Positions 44,148 through 54,173 of a stretch of 64,000 nucleotides of DNA are shown piece by piece. This DNA comes from an uncultured Flavobacteriales bacterium (GTDB lineage: Bacteria; Bacteroidota; Bacteroidia; Flavobacteriales_D; CAJJDF01). The DNA lies in contig CAJJDF010000016.1 in the NCBI GenBank assembly GCA_905182785.1, positions 62,001-126,000 of the forward strand. The letters are read 5' to 3'. Position 1 is the stretch's first letter. The number at the start of each line of letters is the position of its first letter. The notes below the pieces were generated by a model. The model saw nothing but the letters and a program-made list of their open reading frames with translations. It was not told the origin of the DNA and searched no databases. The translations under genes and the position numbers were made by a program.

Positions 44148-44945
44148 TTATTTTTTGAAGGTAACAGTAATAATTTCATCTTCTCTTAATCCAAGTAGAG
44201 TAGAAGCACTTCCTCCATGTCCTTCAGCACCTTTGTTTATTGCAATTTCAAGATTTCCTCCCGTATTAAATAATCCCAAATACATAGCATCTTGCACGTC
44301 AGAATAGTTATGGCTCAACTTGGTTACTTCATAGTTTCTGAATCCAATTATATAGCTTCTGTTTTTTCCAATTTCTTCAAACAGTTTTCTTGAGATATTT
44401 GTAATGGAGTTTCCATAAGAATCTACATGAATTATAATTCCCTTTATAAAACTCTCTTGAGTTTGTGGGATAGGTTTTTGAAAAGAAGCAATTTTATTAA
44501 TTCGTTTTCCAATTACCTCTGGAGTTCCTCCACGCGCAATATGACAAGCAGCTTTAGCAAAAATGTCACGAGTAGGGAAAGTCAGTACATTGGTATTAAA
44601 ATCTATGTTTAACTCATATAATTTTTCTGGGGGGAAATCGTAGATTAAAGAAAATAATCCATTATCGGCACCTATAAAAAAGTGACCTTTGTATTCCATT
44701 AAAATTGCTTGCCTTGTAACAGTTATTCCAGCATCTATACCTAATATGTGTATTGTTCCCACAGGGAAGTTTTCAAAGGCATTTTTAATCGTGTAAGCTG
44801 CATTTCTTACATCAAATATTTTTATTTGATTAGAAATATCAACAATAGTCACGTCATTTTTTAACTCTTTTAGTATAGTTCCCTTAACAGCAGAGACATA
44901 GTAGTCTTTTATGCCGAGATCTGTTGTTAGAGTTATGATTGCCAT
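44148..44945 (-). CDS. SAM hydroxide adenosyltransferase (DUF62; chlorinase/fluorinase-like fold)
   Basis: MAIITLTTDLGIKDYYVSAVKGTIL...DGLFSLI-like GADNGLFSLIYDF. Confidence 0.88.
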   Translation of the reverse strand: MAIITLTTDLGIKDYYVSAVKGTILKELKNDVTIVDISNQIKIFDVRNAAYTIKNAFENFPVGTIHILGIDAGITVTRQAILMEYKGHFFIGADNGLFSLIYDFPPEKLYELNIDFNTNVLTFPTRDIFAKAACHIARGGTPEVIGKRINKIASFQKPIPQTQESFIKGIIIHVDSYGNSITNISRKLFEEIGKNRSYIIGFRNYEVTKLSHNYSDVQDAMYLGLFNTGGNLEIAINKGAEGHGGSASTLLGLREDEIITVTFKK

Positions 44946-45078
44946 TTCAGAGTGTTATTCAAATAATTATTGTTACTTTGATTATCAAAATTAAGAATTT
45001 AATGTAGGTTTCAATTATTTTTAGTTGAAATTATTTATATTTATTCCAACAAGTCACTAGAATTAAAATCACCTAAAT

Positions 45079-46011
45079 TTGACAGAAAGAAATTTAAGTA
45101 TAACAGAGATAGAACCAGTTGATTTATTGGGAGTTAATAATAGTATTTTAAAATATATACAATTAAGATTTCCAAATTTGAAAATAATTTCTAGAGGTAG
45201 AAATTTGAAATTTAGCGGAGATGAAAACGAATTAGATTTATTTGAAGAGAAAATAAATTTGATGATGAATTACTTTAAAAAATACAAAACATTGAGCGAA
45301 GGAGATTTGGAAAATATTTTGGGCGAGAATGGAGAAGAGACAATAAAGAACACCAAGGGAGATCAAGTTATTGTTCATGGAAACAATGGAAAAAAAATAA
45401 GTGCTAGGACCCACAATCAAAGAAAGTTAGTGGAATCTTGTTTTGAAAACGACATGGTATTTGCAGTAGGACCTGCGGGAACAGGAAAAACATACACAGC
45501 TGTTGCAATGGCAGTTAGAGCATTAAAAAATAAAGAAGTAAAGAAAATAATTTTAACTAGACCTGCAGTAGAAGCAGGAGAAAATTTAGGTTTTTTACCT
45601 GGAGATTTAAAAGAAAAACTAGATCCCTACTTACAACCTTTGTATGATGCATTGCGCGATATGATTCCTGCTGAAAAACTGGAGGAACACTTAGAAAATA
45701 ATGTAGTACAAATTGCTCCTTTAGCTTTTATGAGAGGACGAACGCTAGATAATGCATTTGTGATATTGGATGAAGCCCAAAATGCAACAGAGAGCCAAAT
45801 AAAGATGTTTTTGACTAGAATGGGGAAAAGTGCTAAGTTTATTATAAACGGAGACCCTTCTCAAATAGATTTACCAAGGAGCCAAAACTCGGGATTAATA
45901 AAAGCATTAACTGTATTGAAAGATGTTGAAGGAATTGGGATTGTGGAGCTAGATGAAAATGATGTGATAAGACATACCTTAGTAAAAAGAATTATAAAAG
46001 CATTTAAATAA
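45079..46011 (+). CDS. PhoH family protein
   Basis: VGPAGTGKTYTAVAMAV, ILTRPAVEAGENLGFLPGDLKEKLDPYLQPLYDAL; TTG start proposed. Confidence 0.95.
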   Translation: MTERNLSITEIEPVDLLGVNNSILKYIQLRFPNLKIISRGRNLKFSGDENELDLFEEKINLMMNYFKKYKTLSEGDLENILGENGEETIKNTKGDQVIVHGNNGKKISARTHNQRKLVESCFENDMVFAVGPAGTGKTYTAVAMAVRALKNKEVKKIILTRPAVEAGENLGFLPGDLKEKLDPYLQPLYDALRDMIPAEKLEEHLENNVVQIAPLAFMRGRTLDNAFVILDEAQNATESQIKMFLTRMGKSAKFIINGDPSQIDLPRSQNSGLIKALTVLKDVEGIGIVELDENDVIRHTLVKRIIKAFK

Positions 46012-46016
46012 ACAGG

Positions 46017-46421
46017 ATGAATATTGAAAGTACGCATACAGAAATAAGTAATTCTCAAGAGAATATTTATAATTATTTGATGGATTTGAATAATGTGAAG
46101 GAATTACTGCCCGAAGGAAAATACACGGAATGGGAAGGAGAATACGATTCTTGTTCCTTCAAAATGATGGGATTTGGGCTTAAACTCACCAAAGATTCAT
46201 CAACTCCATTCTCTGAAATCAAATTAGTTTCTGGAACCGATTCACCTATTGATTTTGATTTAATTATCTCGATCAATGATTTAGGAAATGGGAAGTGTGA
46301 TGCTTTTTTGAATTGCGAAGCTAGAGTAAATGCTTTTCTTAAAATGATGATAGAAAAACCATTAACTAATCTTTTTAATCACATGAGTGATAAATTGAGT
46401 AGGGTTGATTTGAAGAAGTAG
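46017..46421 (+). CDS. SRPBCC-fold-like hypothetical protein
   Basis: 134 aa, pattern of polyketide cyclase/START-like small proteins; weak. Confidence 0.6.
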   Translation: MNIESTHTEISNSQENIYNYLMDLNNVKELLPEGKYTEWEGEYDSCSFKMMGFGLKLTKDSSTPFSEIKLVSGTDSPIDFDLIISINDLGNGKCDAFLNCEARVNAFLKMMIEKPLTNLFNHMSDKLSRVDLKK

Positions 46422-46429
46422 AAATCCAA

Positions 46430-47578
46430 TTACTCCACTACAAATAAATCACTAGCAATTCCATCAGCCAATAATTTTCCTTCTTGCGAAAGTGTAAAGT
46501 GAGTTCCTTTTTGGATAAGTGAGTTTGCAATCACAAATCGCTTGCTTTCTTTTATGAAATGAGAAACGAATAAAGGATCAAAATTTTCTTTCAAATACTT
46601 TAAATTTATTCCCCAACTAGTTCTCAAGGAAGTCATTATGTATTCGTTATAGCGCGTTTTTTCATCTAAGGTTTCTTCTTCGGAAACCCAATTATTATCG
46701 TTTGCTCCTTTTATATAACGGCCATTATTGGATACATTCCAATGCCTCGTTTTTCCATTAAATGAATGAGCAGAAGGTCCAACTCCTAAGAAATTTTTCT
46801 GTTTCCAATAAGATGAATTGTGTTTGGAATTATGACCAATTTTACTAAAATTAGAAATTTCATATTGCTCAAATCCATTTTCTTGCAAAGTAGAAACCAG
46901 TACATTAAATTGCTTGGAAGTAGCCTCTTCCTTAGGTAACTCGTATTTTCCTTTTGCAATGTCATGGTGCATGGCTGTGCGTTCCTCCGAAGTTAAGCAA
47001 TAAGCCGAAATGTGATTTACGTCTAGCTCCAAGGCTTTTTGAATGTTTCGTTTCCATTCGGTTTGAGTCAAATTTGGAATTCCATAAATGAGATCAATCG
47101 TCATGTTGTCAAATCCTAGCTCTTTTGCATTGGCAACAGATTCTACAGCTTGTTTTATGGTATGTGAACGATTCATAAATAATAAATCACGACCAATAAA
47201 TGATTGAATTCCAATACTCAATCTATTTACTCCACACGATTTTAGTTCTTTTATTTTTTCAATTGTCAAATCATCTGGATTGGCTTCCAAAGTGATTTCT
47301 GCATCTTGTGCTACCTCAAATTCTTTGTGAATTGTTTCTAAAATATTTTGCAGTTCTTCTTTTTCCAATAAGCTAGGTGTTCCTCCCCCAAAATAGATTG
47401 TTTCAATTTGGTTCGTTTCCAAATATCCTTTTCTAACTTTTAATTCTTTACGGATACAGTTTACCAATTCGCTTTTATTTTTCATAGACGTAGAAAAATG
47501 AAAGTCGCAGTAAACACAAGCTTTTTTACAGAAAGGGATATGAATATAAATGCCAGCCAAAGAGTATATTTTTACCAA
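46430..47578 (-). CDS. hemW: Radical SAM family heme chaperone HemW
   Basis: AGIYIHIPFCKKACVYCDFHFS; YFGGGTPSLL; GIQSF; GVGPSAHSF. Confidence 0.93.
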   Translation of the reverse strand: MVKIYSLAGIYIHIPFCKKACVYCDFHFSTSMKNKSELVNCIRKELKVRKGYLETNQIETIYFGGGTPSLLEKEELQNILETIHKEFEVAQDAEITLEANPDDLTIEKIKELKSCGVNRLSIGIQSFIGRDLLFMNRSHTIKQAVESVANAKELGFDNMTIDLIYGIPNLTQTEWKRNIQKALELDVNHISAYCLTSEERTAMHHDIAKGKYELPKEEATSKQFNVLVSTLQENGFEQYEISNFSKIGHNSKHNSSYWKQKNFLGVGPSAHSFNGKTRHWNVSNNGRYIKGANDNNWVSEEETLDEKTRYNEYIMTSLRTSWGINLKYLKENFDPLFVSHFIKESKRFVIANSLIQKGTHFTLSQEGKLLADGIASDLFVVE

Positions 47579-47668
47579 ATTTAGGATATTTTACTTTTCT
47601 TTTTGTTCTCGATACATTTTATTTTTTCTCTTGAAAAATTAACACACAATCAGAGTTTTAATAGAAAC

Positions 47669-48487
47669 CTAAATTTTCTCAATAATTCCTTCAAACATAA
47701 TAGTTAGTACAATTTCAGCTTTACCGGCAATAGCAATTATTTCTTCAATGCTTACAGGTTGTAAATTGGTATAATCGCATTCGTCTGTAAGCACAGAAAT
47801 CGCCATAACAGGTAATCCCATATGATTGGCAGCAATTACTTCGGGAGTTGTACTCATTCCCACTGCATCTGCTCCAATACTATCTAAATAACGATATTCT
47901 GCTGCAGTTTCAAGCATTGGTCCTTGTACTGATACGTAAGTTCCTTCTCTCAAAATAATGCTATTTTCTTTGGCAACAGAACCTGCAATTTTTCTCAGTT
48001 GGGATGAATAAGGTTCGCTCATGTCTGGGAATCTAGTTCCCAATTCTTTCATATTTCTTCCTATCAATGCATTGGATTGTAAATTGATGTGGTCGTTTAT
48101 CACCATCAATTCTCCTTTTTTAAATTCTGTATTTATTGCTCCTGCAGCATTAGAAATCAATAGGTTTTTTATTCCCAACAGTTTCAAAACTCTTATTGGA
48201 AACACAATTTCATTCATGTTGTATCCTTCATAAAAATGGAAACGACCTTGCATAGCGATTACTTGTTTTCCACCTAGCTTTCCATAAATTAATTTTCCAG
48301 AATGAAACTCAACTGTAGATAAAGTGAAATTTGGTATGTCGGAATAAGATAATTCTATTTCTATGTCAATTTTAGTCACCAAGTTACCCAGCCCTGTTCC
48401 CAAAACGATTCCTACTTCTGCATTTGCAAACCCTTTGTTGGTTAAAAATGCAACCGTATCTTTTATGTCGTCCAATTCTGTGTTCAT
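47669..48487 (-). CDS. Purine-nucleoside phosphorylase
   Basis: GIVLGTGLGNLV, MQGRFHFYEGY, NAAGAINTEFKKGELMVINDHINL, VGMSTTPEVIAANHMG; start chosen at ATG 48487. Confidence 0.95.
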   Translation of the reverse strand: MNTELDDIKDTVAFLTNKGFANAEVGIVLGTGLGNLVTKIDIEIELSYSDIPNFTLSTVEFHSGKLIYGKLGGKQVIAMQGRFHFYEGYNMNEIVFPIRVLKLLGIKNLLISNAAGAINTEFKKGELMVINDHINLQSNALIGRNMKELGTRFPDMSEPYSSQLRKIAGSVAKENSIILREGTYVSVQGPMLETAAEYRYLDSIGADAVGMSTTPEVIAANHMGLPVMAISVLTDECDYTNLQPVSIEEIIAIAGKAEIVLTIMFEGIIEKI

Positions 48488-48521
48488 TCTGTTTTGTTTA
48501 ATTCTTGTTTTTTTTGTCCCC

Positions 48522-48577
48522 TTGAGCGGAGTCGAAAGGTTTTCATTATGCTCTGAAAAGATTTCGACTCCGCTCAA
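48522..48577. repeat. Perfect 16-bp inverted repeat (TTGAGCGGAGTCGAAA / TTTCGACTCCGCTCAA)
   Basis: Arms 48522-48537 and 48562-48577, 24-bp spacer; GC-rich against AT-rich background. Confidence 0.9.
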
Positions 48578-48613
48578 TCTGACATGTAAATAGCTGTCAA
48601 AAATTACAGCCGA

Positions 48614-49354
48614 TTATCGGCTCCAAATTTTATAGGCTTCATTCGCCTGATGCTGCAACATGGATAATCCATTCAATATTTCTGTTCCTTCTTGTTTACC
48701 TTTTGTCAAAAATTGAGTTCTTTCAGGATTATAAATCAAATCTATAAGCGTGTGAGAATCGTTCAATAGTTTATATGGAATGTCAGGAAAAGTAGCCTCG
48801 TTTGGGCTCATTCCCAAAGGCGTAGTATTAATAATGAGCTTATGAAACTTCATTACATAGTCATTAATGTCTTTGTAATTAATTTCGTTTTCATTTGGAT
48901 TTCTAGACACAAATAATGTTGTAATACCTAAGTTTTTAAGAACATAACCTACCGCTTTGGAAGCTCCTCCAGTTCCCAAAATTAAGGCTCTTTCGTGGGT
49001 GTTTTTAAGAAATGGTTTTATAGATAATCCAAATCCTTTGGCATCTGTGTTGTATCCTTTAAGAATCGTTTTTCCATTCCCTTTTGTAATTTTAATCGTG
49101 TTCACTGCTCCAATTTCTTTGGCTGTTTCGTCCAATTCATCCAAAAAAGGAATAATAGATTCTTTGTAAGGAATAGTCACATTTAACCCCACTAAATAAG
49201 GGTTGTTTCTAATTAATTCTGGAAATTCTTCAATCGTTTCTAGCTCAAATAAATCATAAGAATGATTGGCTAAGTTTTCTTCTTTAAATTTGTTTTCAAA
49301 ATAAGATTTAGAAAATGAATGAGAAAGAGTTTTACCTATAAGTCCTAGTTTCAT
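48614..49354 (-). CDS. aroE: Shikimate dehydrogenase
   Basis: GLIGKTLSHSFSKSYF, GLNVTIPYKESI, INTTPLGMSPN. Confidence 0.94.
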   Translation of the reverse strand: MKLGLIGKTLSHSFSKSYFENKFKEENLANHSYDLFELETIEEFPELIRNNPYLVGLNVTIPYKESIIPFLDELDETAKEIGAVNTIKITKGNGKTILKGYNTDAKGFGLSIKPFLKNTHERALILGTGGASKAVGYVLKNLGITTLFVSRNPNENEINYKDINDYVMKFHKLIINTTPLGMSPNEATFPDIPYKLLNDSHTLIDLIYNPERTQFLTKGKQEGTEILNGLSMLQHQANEAYKIWSR

Positions 49355-49358
49355 TGGT

Positions 49359-50339
49359 TTAATGAGATTTGTTTTTAGAGAAATAATCCATTCCCAAGAC
49401 TAATAATAAACCTACGAAAAAGAAAACAATTACACCAACCAAAAAAGCTGGTTCTCCCCAGTTTTCACTATATCCCGAAGGAGAAGTAGAGTATTCGGTA
49501 ATCACTTTGTCAAATTCCAAAGAGCTTAATTCATTAAAATTTACTATTTCATCATTTTCAAGCATCACTTTCTCAGGAACCCTCCAAGGCCATAATTTGT
49601 TTAATGCACCAATCATAAATCCTGTAAGGATTGCAAATGTAGTGTTCTTGTGTTTTTTAAGAGACCAAGTTAAGAACCTTGCCATGGTTACTAATCCTAC
49701 AATCATTCCTAGTCCAAAAACTATCATTGTTATGAGTGCCCCAGATTCGTGATTTTCTATTAATCCAGTTTTAAGTGTATCGTGTAAAATATAAGAATAC
49801 ATTCCCATAATTAGCAAAATAAAACTCCCCGATATTCCAGGTAAAATTAATGCTGAAACAGCAATTGCTCCACAAAGAAATACAAACCAAAGGCTTTCGT
49901 TTACTTGTCCAATTGGAATTTGAGTGATACCAAAAGCGATAATTCCTCCAAGGATTAAAGCGCCAATTGTTTTGCTATCCCATTTAGATATTTGTTTCCC
50001 AATGTAGATGATTGAGGCAATGATTAACCCAAAGAAAAACGCCCAAACTACAGGCGGATAAAGGTGAATTAATTTTTCTATCACAACTACACCAATTCCA
50101 ATACCTACAATCATTCCACCTAAAAGTGAAATTATGAAAGTTCCATTTATTTCATTCCAAACTGCTTTGATTCCATCTTGTTTCCAAGTTTTGAGCAAGC
50201 TTGGTTTAAAGGCTTTTATTGTTTCCAGTAATTTCTCGTAAATACCAGTGATAAAAGCAATTGTTCCGCCAGAAACACCTGGGACAGTTTCTGCCATTCC
50301 CATAGCCATTCCTTTTAAAGCGATTAGTAAGTTTTTCAT
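49359..50339 (-). CDS. DUF368 domain-containing membrane protein
   Basis: LIALKGMAMGMAETVPGVSGGTIAFITGIYE; multi-TM. Confidence 0.9.
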   Translation of the reverse strand: MKNLLIALKGMAMGMAETVPGVSGGTIAFITGIYEKLLETIKAFKPSLLKTWKQDGIKAVWNEINGTFIISLLGGMIVGIGIGVVVIEKLIHLYPPVVWAFFFGLIIASIIYIGKQISKWDSKTIGALILGGIIAFGITQIPIGQVNESLWFVFLCGAIAVSALILPGISGSFILLIMGMYSYILHDTLKTGLIENHESGALITMIVFGLGMIVGLVTMARFLTWSLKKHKNTTFAILTGFMIGALNKLWPWRVPEKVMLENDEIVNFNELSSLEFDKVITEYSTSPSGYSENWGEPAFLVGVIVFFFVGLLLVLGMDYFSKNKSH

Positions 50340-50346
50340 TTATTCT

Positions 50347-51717
50347 TTATTTAATATGCAGAAAAGACAAGGTTTTATTATCTACCATTTTTTGTTCTGT
50401 TTCTCTTTTCATTGAAACGACTCTGTCGTCTGTTTCATATTTATTTACCCCTACAAGAGTTGTTTTTCCTTGGTTGTACAATTTCATTAGTTTCTCTCCC
50501 GATTCAAATACTTTTTCTTGAATGTAATTGGATTCTAATCCATCTATATACCCTCCCTTTTTCTCAATTTCTTGAAAAACGGACCAGCTTTTTTCTGCTA
50601 ATTCTTCGGTTAGGTTTTCAATAAAATAAGAACCATTTGCAGGATCTACTACTTTATCAAAATATGATTCTTCTTTTAATATTAATTGTACGTTTGCTGC
50701 AATCCTTTCCGAATACGTTTCTTTCTTGTCAGAGACAGTATCAAATGTTGAGATTGTGAGCATATCACATCCTCCCAAGATTGCACTCATTGCTTGCGAA
50801 GTGGCACGCAACATGTTGTTTTTGGATTGTTTGTCACTCCAAAATAAAGTAGAAGTAGAGGTATTGACTGTTGTAGTTGTTTCGGTTCCATCAAAAGCTA
50901 TTAATACCTTTGCCCACAACATTCTGAAAGTTCTTAGTTTAGCGATCTCAAGAAAATAATTGTTTCCAATTGCAATTTCAAATTGCATTTTCTTTGACAA
51001 TTCATCCACCTCAAAATGTGGAGTCAGCAAATTTAAGTACTCTGTTCCTTGTGCTAAGGCTATTCCAATTTGTTGAGAAACTGTTGCTCCTGATTTTTGA
51101 AAATAAGAATTACTAGCGCAAATTGTTTTTATGTCTGCCTCTTTTGCAGCTTCACAGGTGTTTATTAAATCGCTTTTGATCTGCTCTTTGGAAGTTAGCC
51201 AAGTTCCTTTTCTAGCATAGTTTCCAAGGTAGTCAAACGAAATACTTCCTTCAATGTCTATAAAAGTAATGGACCTGTCTAAGCATAATTTTTTAAGATC
51301 AGTTATTAACTGAACTGGATTGCGAACAATGAAATGAACCGCAATGATTTCTATCATTATGTCTTTCAATAAGAGTTCCAAATTAATGTGATCTCCTCTA
51401 AAAGTGATAGAATTAACACCTTCAGCTAATGCTTTTACAGCTTGCTTGTTTGCTTCTTTTTCGGTTGTTATTTTAATAAATCTATTAATATTCCATTCGT
51501 TAGTTTTAGTATTCGGCTTGGATTTCATTTCTGTTTCCGAATCAGAATAATTTTTGGAATTCTCCTTATTTACACAGGGAACCAAAGAAATATTATCTAG
51601 ATTGGTCCATTCCAATTCTGAAATGGATTTACCTTTTAAATCTTTACTAATTTTTTCTTCCCATTGTTTCAATGAAACGCTAGAAAATTCTTCGAAAGTG
51701 GCCTCTTTTTTACTCAT
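50347..51717 (-). CDS. Methylmalonyl-CoA mutase family protein, small-subunit-like
   Basis: FSSVSLKQWEEKISKDLKGKSISELEWTNLDN; DPANGSYFIENLTEELAEKSWSVFQEIEKKGG; no C-terminal B12-binding domain. Confidence 0.88.
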   Translation of the reverse strand: MSKKEATFEEFSSVSLKQWEEKISKDLKGKSISELEWTNLDNISLVPCVNKENSKNYSDSETEMKSKPNTKTNEWNINRFIKITTEKEANKQAVKALAEGVNSITFRGDHINLELLLKDIMIEIIAVHFIVRNPVQLITDLKKLCLDRSITFIDIEGSISFDYLGNYARKGTWLTSKEQIKSDLINTCEAAKEADIKTICASNSYFQKSGATVSQQIGIALAQGTEYLNLLTPHFEVDELSKKMQFEIAIGNNYFLEIAKLRTFRMLWAKVLIAFDGTETTTTVNTSTSTLFWSDKQSKNNMLRATSQAMSAILGGCDMLTISTFDTVSDKKETYSERIAANVQLILKEESYFDKVVDPANGSYFIENLTEELAEKSWSVFQEIEKKGGYIDGLESNYIQEKVFESGEKLMKLYNQGKTTLVGVNKYETDDRVVSMKRETEQKMVDNKTLSFLHIK

Positions 51718-51840
51718 GTTTCAAAAATAGGGATTATTATTCAATTCACTACTTAAATTTATTTAGATTTTGAGCTAATTTTTCTTTCAATTAGCCATTA
51801 ATTACTTACTTTGTAATTCCAATCAATTGGAGCAAAGAAG

Positions 51841-52299
51841 ATGGCAAAATTCCAAAATAAAATATCAATAAAGAACAAAAAGGCATATTTCGATTATGAA
51901 ATATTGGATGAGTATGTTGCAGGAATTCAATTATTGGGTACCGAAGTAAAATCAGTAAGAGAAAGTAAAGCTAGTATAAAAGAAGCTTATTGTTATTTTG
52001 ATGAAGGAGAGATTTTCATAAAAGGAATGAGTATTTCTGAATATTCTCATGGAGGGTATATCAATCACTCAACCTACCGACTACGAAAATTATTATTGAA
52101 CCGAAGAGAGATTAGTAAGATTGAGAAAAAATTGAAAGACAAAGGAATTTCATTACTTCCACTTTTGTTATTTATTAATGAAAAAGGCCTTATTAAGCTT
52201 AAAATTGGACTTGGAAAAGGTAAGAAACTCTTCGATAAAAGGGAGTCATTGAAGAAGCAAGATGTTAAAAAAGACATTGCTAGAATTTTAAAAAAATAG
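51841..52299 (+). CDS. smpB: SsrA-binding protein
   Basis: KNKKAYFDYEILDEYVAGIQLLGTEVKSVRESKASIKEAYC. Confidence 0.97.
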   Translation: MAKFQNKISIKNKKAYFDYEILDEYVAGIQLLGTEVKSVRESKASIKEAYCYFDEGEIFIKGMSISEYSHGGYINHSTYRLRKLLLNRREISKIEKKLKDKGISLLPLLLFINEKGLIKLKIGLGKGKKLFDKRESLKKQDVKKDIARILKK

Positions 52300-52305
52300 A
52301 ATTTA

Positions 52306-52974
52306 ATGAAAAATTATTCCTTGTATTTAGTTCCCGGTTTCTTAACTGATAAAACTATTTATAAGAATTTTTTATTGGATGAAAGATTGGATTGCAAAGT
52401 ATTAGAATTTATTTCTCCAGCTGATAAAGATGAGTCTATTGAAGATTATGCCAAACGAATGGCAGAAAAAATTGATACGAGTAAAAATTTAGCTTTACTT
52501 GGAACCTCTTTTGGAGGGATTCTATCTATAGAAATAGCAAAACACATTAAAGTAGAGAAAATAATCTTTATTTCTTCGGCAAAAAATAGGAGCGAACTGA
52601 ATCCTCTGATGAAAATTAAAAATAGCTCTAAACTATTGGATTTTATTCCAGATTCGTTTGTTAAAAAAACTATTGAAGCCAGTTATGACCTTGGCAGTAA
52701 AATAGTTCCTGACCTTAAAGAAATTAAAAACGAAGAGATAGGCGAAATGATTCATAACATTGATGGAACGCTAGAAAAATGGATCATTAAAAAAATAAAT
52801 ACTTGGAAAGGTGAAAATGAAGTAGAAGACTTTCTTCATTTACATGGAGATAAAGACCCTGTTTTTCCTATTAAGAACATTAAGAATTTTGAAAAAATAG
52901 AAGGTGGTAATCACAACATGATTCTTACAAAATCAAAATTTATACGGGATAGAGTTTTGGAGTTTTTGGGTTAA
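52306..52974 (+). CDS. Alpha/beta hydrolase
   Basis: LLGTSFGGILSIEIAKHI nucleophile elbow; HGDKDPVFPI; GGNHNMI. Confidence 0.8.
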   Translation: MKNYSLYLVPGFLTDKTIYKNFLLDERLDCKVLEFISPADKDESIEDYAKRMAEKIDTSKNLALLGTSFGGILSIEIAKHIKVEKIIFISSAKNRSELNPLMKIKNSSKLLDFIPDSFVKKTIEASYDLGSKIVPDLKEIKNEEIGEMIHNIDGTLEKWIIKKINTWKGENEVEDFLHLHGDKDPVFPIKNIKNFEKIEGGNHNMILTKSKFIRDRVLEFLG

Positions 52975-53570
52975 GAAATAAACTTCCTTAATTCCCCCAA
53001 ATCCTCTTCGCAATCTACATCAGATAAAGTTGCTAGTTCACCAAAACTTAAATCGGCATTTTCGACATCACGAATTGCTTCGTATAAAACAGTCTTTGTA
53101 CTCCAAGTTTTATTATCAAATACTTTGGTAAAAGTAGTGGTAGTTCCAATTAGGTAATAACCGCCATCCTCAGCTGGTCCAAATACAAAATCATTGGAAT
53201 CAAGAATTTTAAACCCCTTTTCTAGCTCTGATTTAGTCAATTGGTAACAATCACTCCCAATCATCATTACTTTGTCGTAGCTCATATCTGTCGCTTTTAC
53301 AAAAGCATTTCTCATTCTTTCGCCCAAGTCATTTCCTTCTTGTAGCCCCTTGGTGTAAATAGAATCTTCAAAATAGTCATTATCTCCAAGGTAATCAGAA
53401 AACAACACCCATTTATCACATTCCAATTCTTGTGTAATAAAGGCTGTATGCTTTATTAATTCTTTGAAAACGACAAGCGCATTTTCTTTTCCAACAGTGG
53501 CTGCTAGTCTAGACTTTCCTTTTCCTAACTCTGGGTTTTTGGTAAGGATTATGATTAGATTTTTTGACAT
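52971..53570 (-). CDS. DUF2064 / TIGR04282-type glycosyltransferase-like protein
   Basis: LIIILTKNPELGKGKSRLAATVG; MIGSDCYQLT; FVFGPAEDGGYYLIG. Confidence 0.88.
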   Translation of the reverse strand: MSKNLIIILTKNPELGKGKSRLAATVGKENALVVFKELIKHTAFITQELECDKWVLFSDYLGDNDYFEDSIYTKGLQEGNDLGERMRNAFVKATDMSYDKVMMIGSDCYQLTKSELEKGFKILDSNDFVFGPAEDGGYYLIGTTTTFTKVFDNKTWSTKTVLYEAIRDVENADLSFGELATLSDVDCEEDLGELRKFIS

Positions 53571-54089
53571 TTATTTAGTTTCTCCTCTTAATTCTAGTTT
53601 TAGCCATTTCCCCCATTTTTTGTTGTAGGGATGAACAATTTCTATTTCGCCAGAACTGTTGTAAATTTTATTTCCATTATTAGCCCAGTCAAATAATCCT
53701 CCATACAGATTAAAAACACTGGTATACCCCATTTCTCTTAATTGTTTTCCAATTTTACCACTTCTATAACCCACAGAACAATAGACTACAACTGTTGCGT
53801 TTTTATCTACTTTTTTTACACTCTTTTCATCAAAATTATCATATCCAATGTGAATTGAATTTTTTATGTGACTCATTTTATATTCCTTTATTTCTCTGGC
53901 ATCTAAAAAAACTATTTTTTTAGATTTTTTTTGTAATTTAACCACTTGACTAGATTTTATAATAGGCACAGTTTTATCTGCCATATTTTTCGCCATTTTA
54001 TCAAATCCTTTGGGATTTTGAGCTAAAGAAGAAAAAGAGAGTGAAATAAAGAGAAATAGGTACCCTAATTTTATTAAATGCGATTTCAT
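53571..54089 (-). CDS. Rhodanese-like domain protein, secreted
   Basis: Signal peptide; VFLDAREIKEYKMSHIKNSIHIGY; active-site loop VVYCSVGYRSGKIG. Confidence 0.88.
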   Translation of the reverse strand: MKSHLIKLGYLFLFISLSFSSLAQNPKGFDKMAKNMADKTVPIIKSSQVVKLQKKSKKIVFLDAREIKEYKMSHIKNSIHIGYDNFDEKSVKKVDKNATVVVYCSVGYRSGKIGKQLREMGYTSVFNLYGGLFDWANNGNKIYNSSGEIEIVHPYNKKWGKWLKLELRGETK

Positions 54090-54173
54090 AATTAAGACTA
54101 ATTAATTGTTAATGTTTTGTCAGTACTATAAAGTTATCTTAAATTTGAATTCAAATATAAACTAAAAATAAAT

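Noticed and set aside
44148-44945. Halogenase biosynthetic gene (chlorinase/fluorinase)
   Set aside because: The sequence fits the widespread DUF62 SAM hydroxide adenosyltransferase family; no halometabolite cluster is present.
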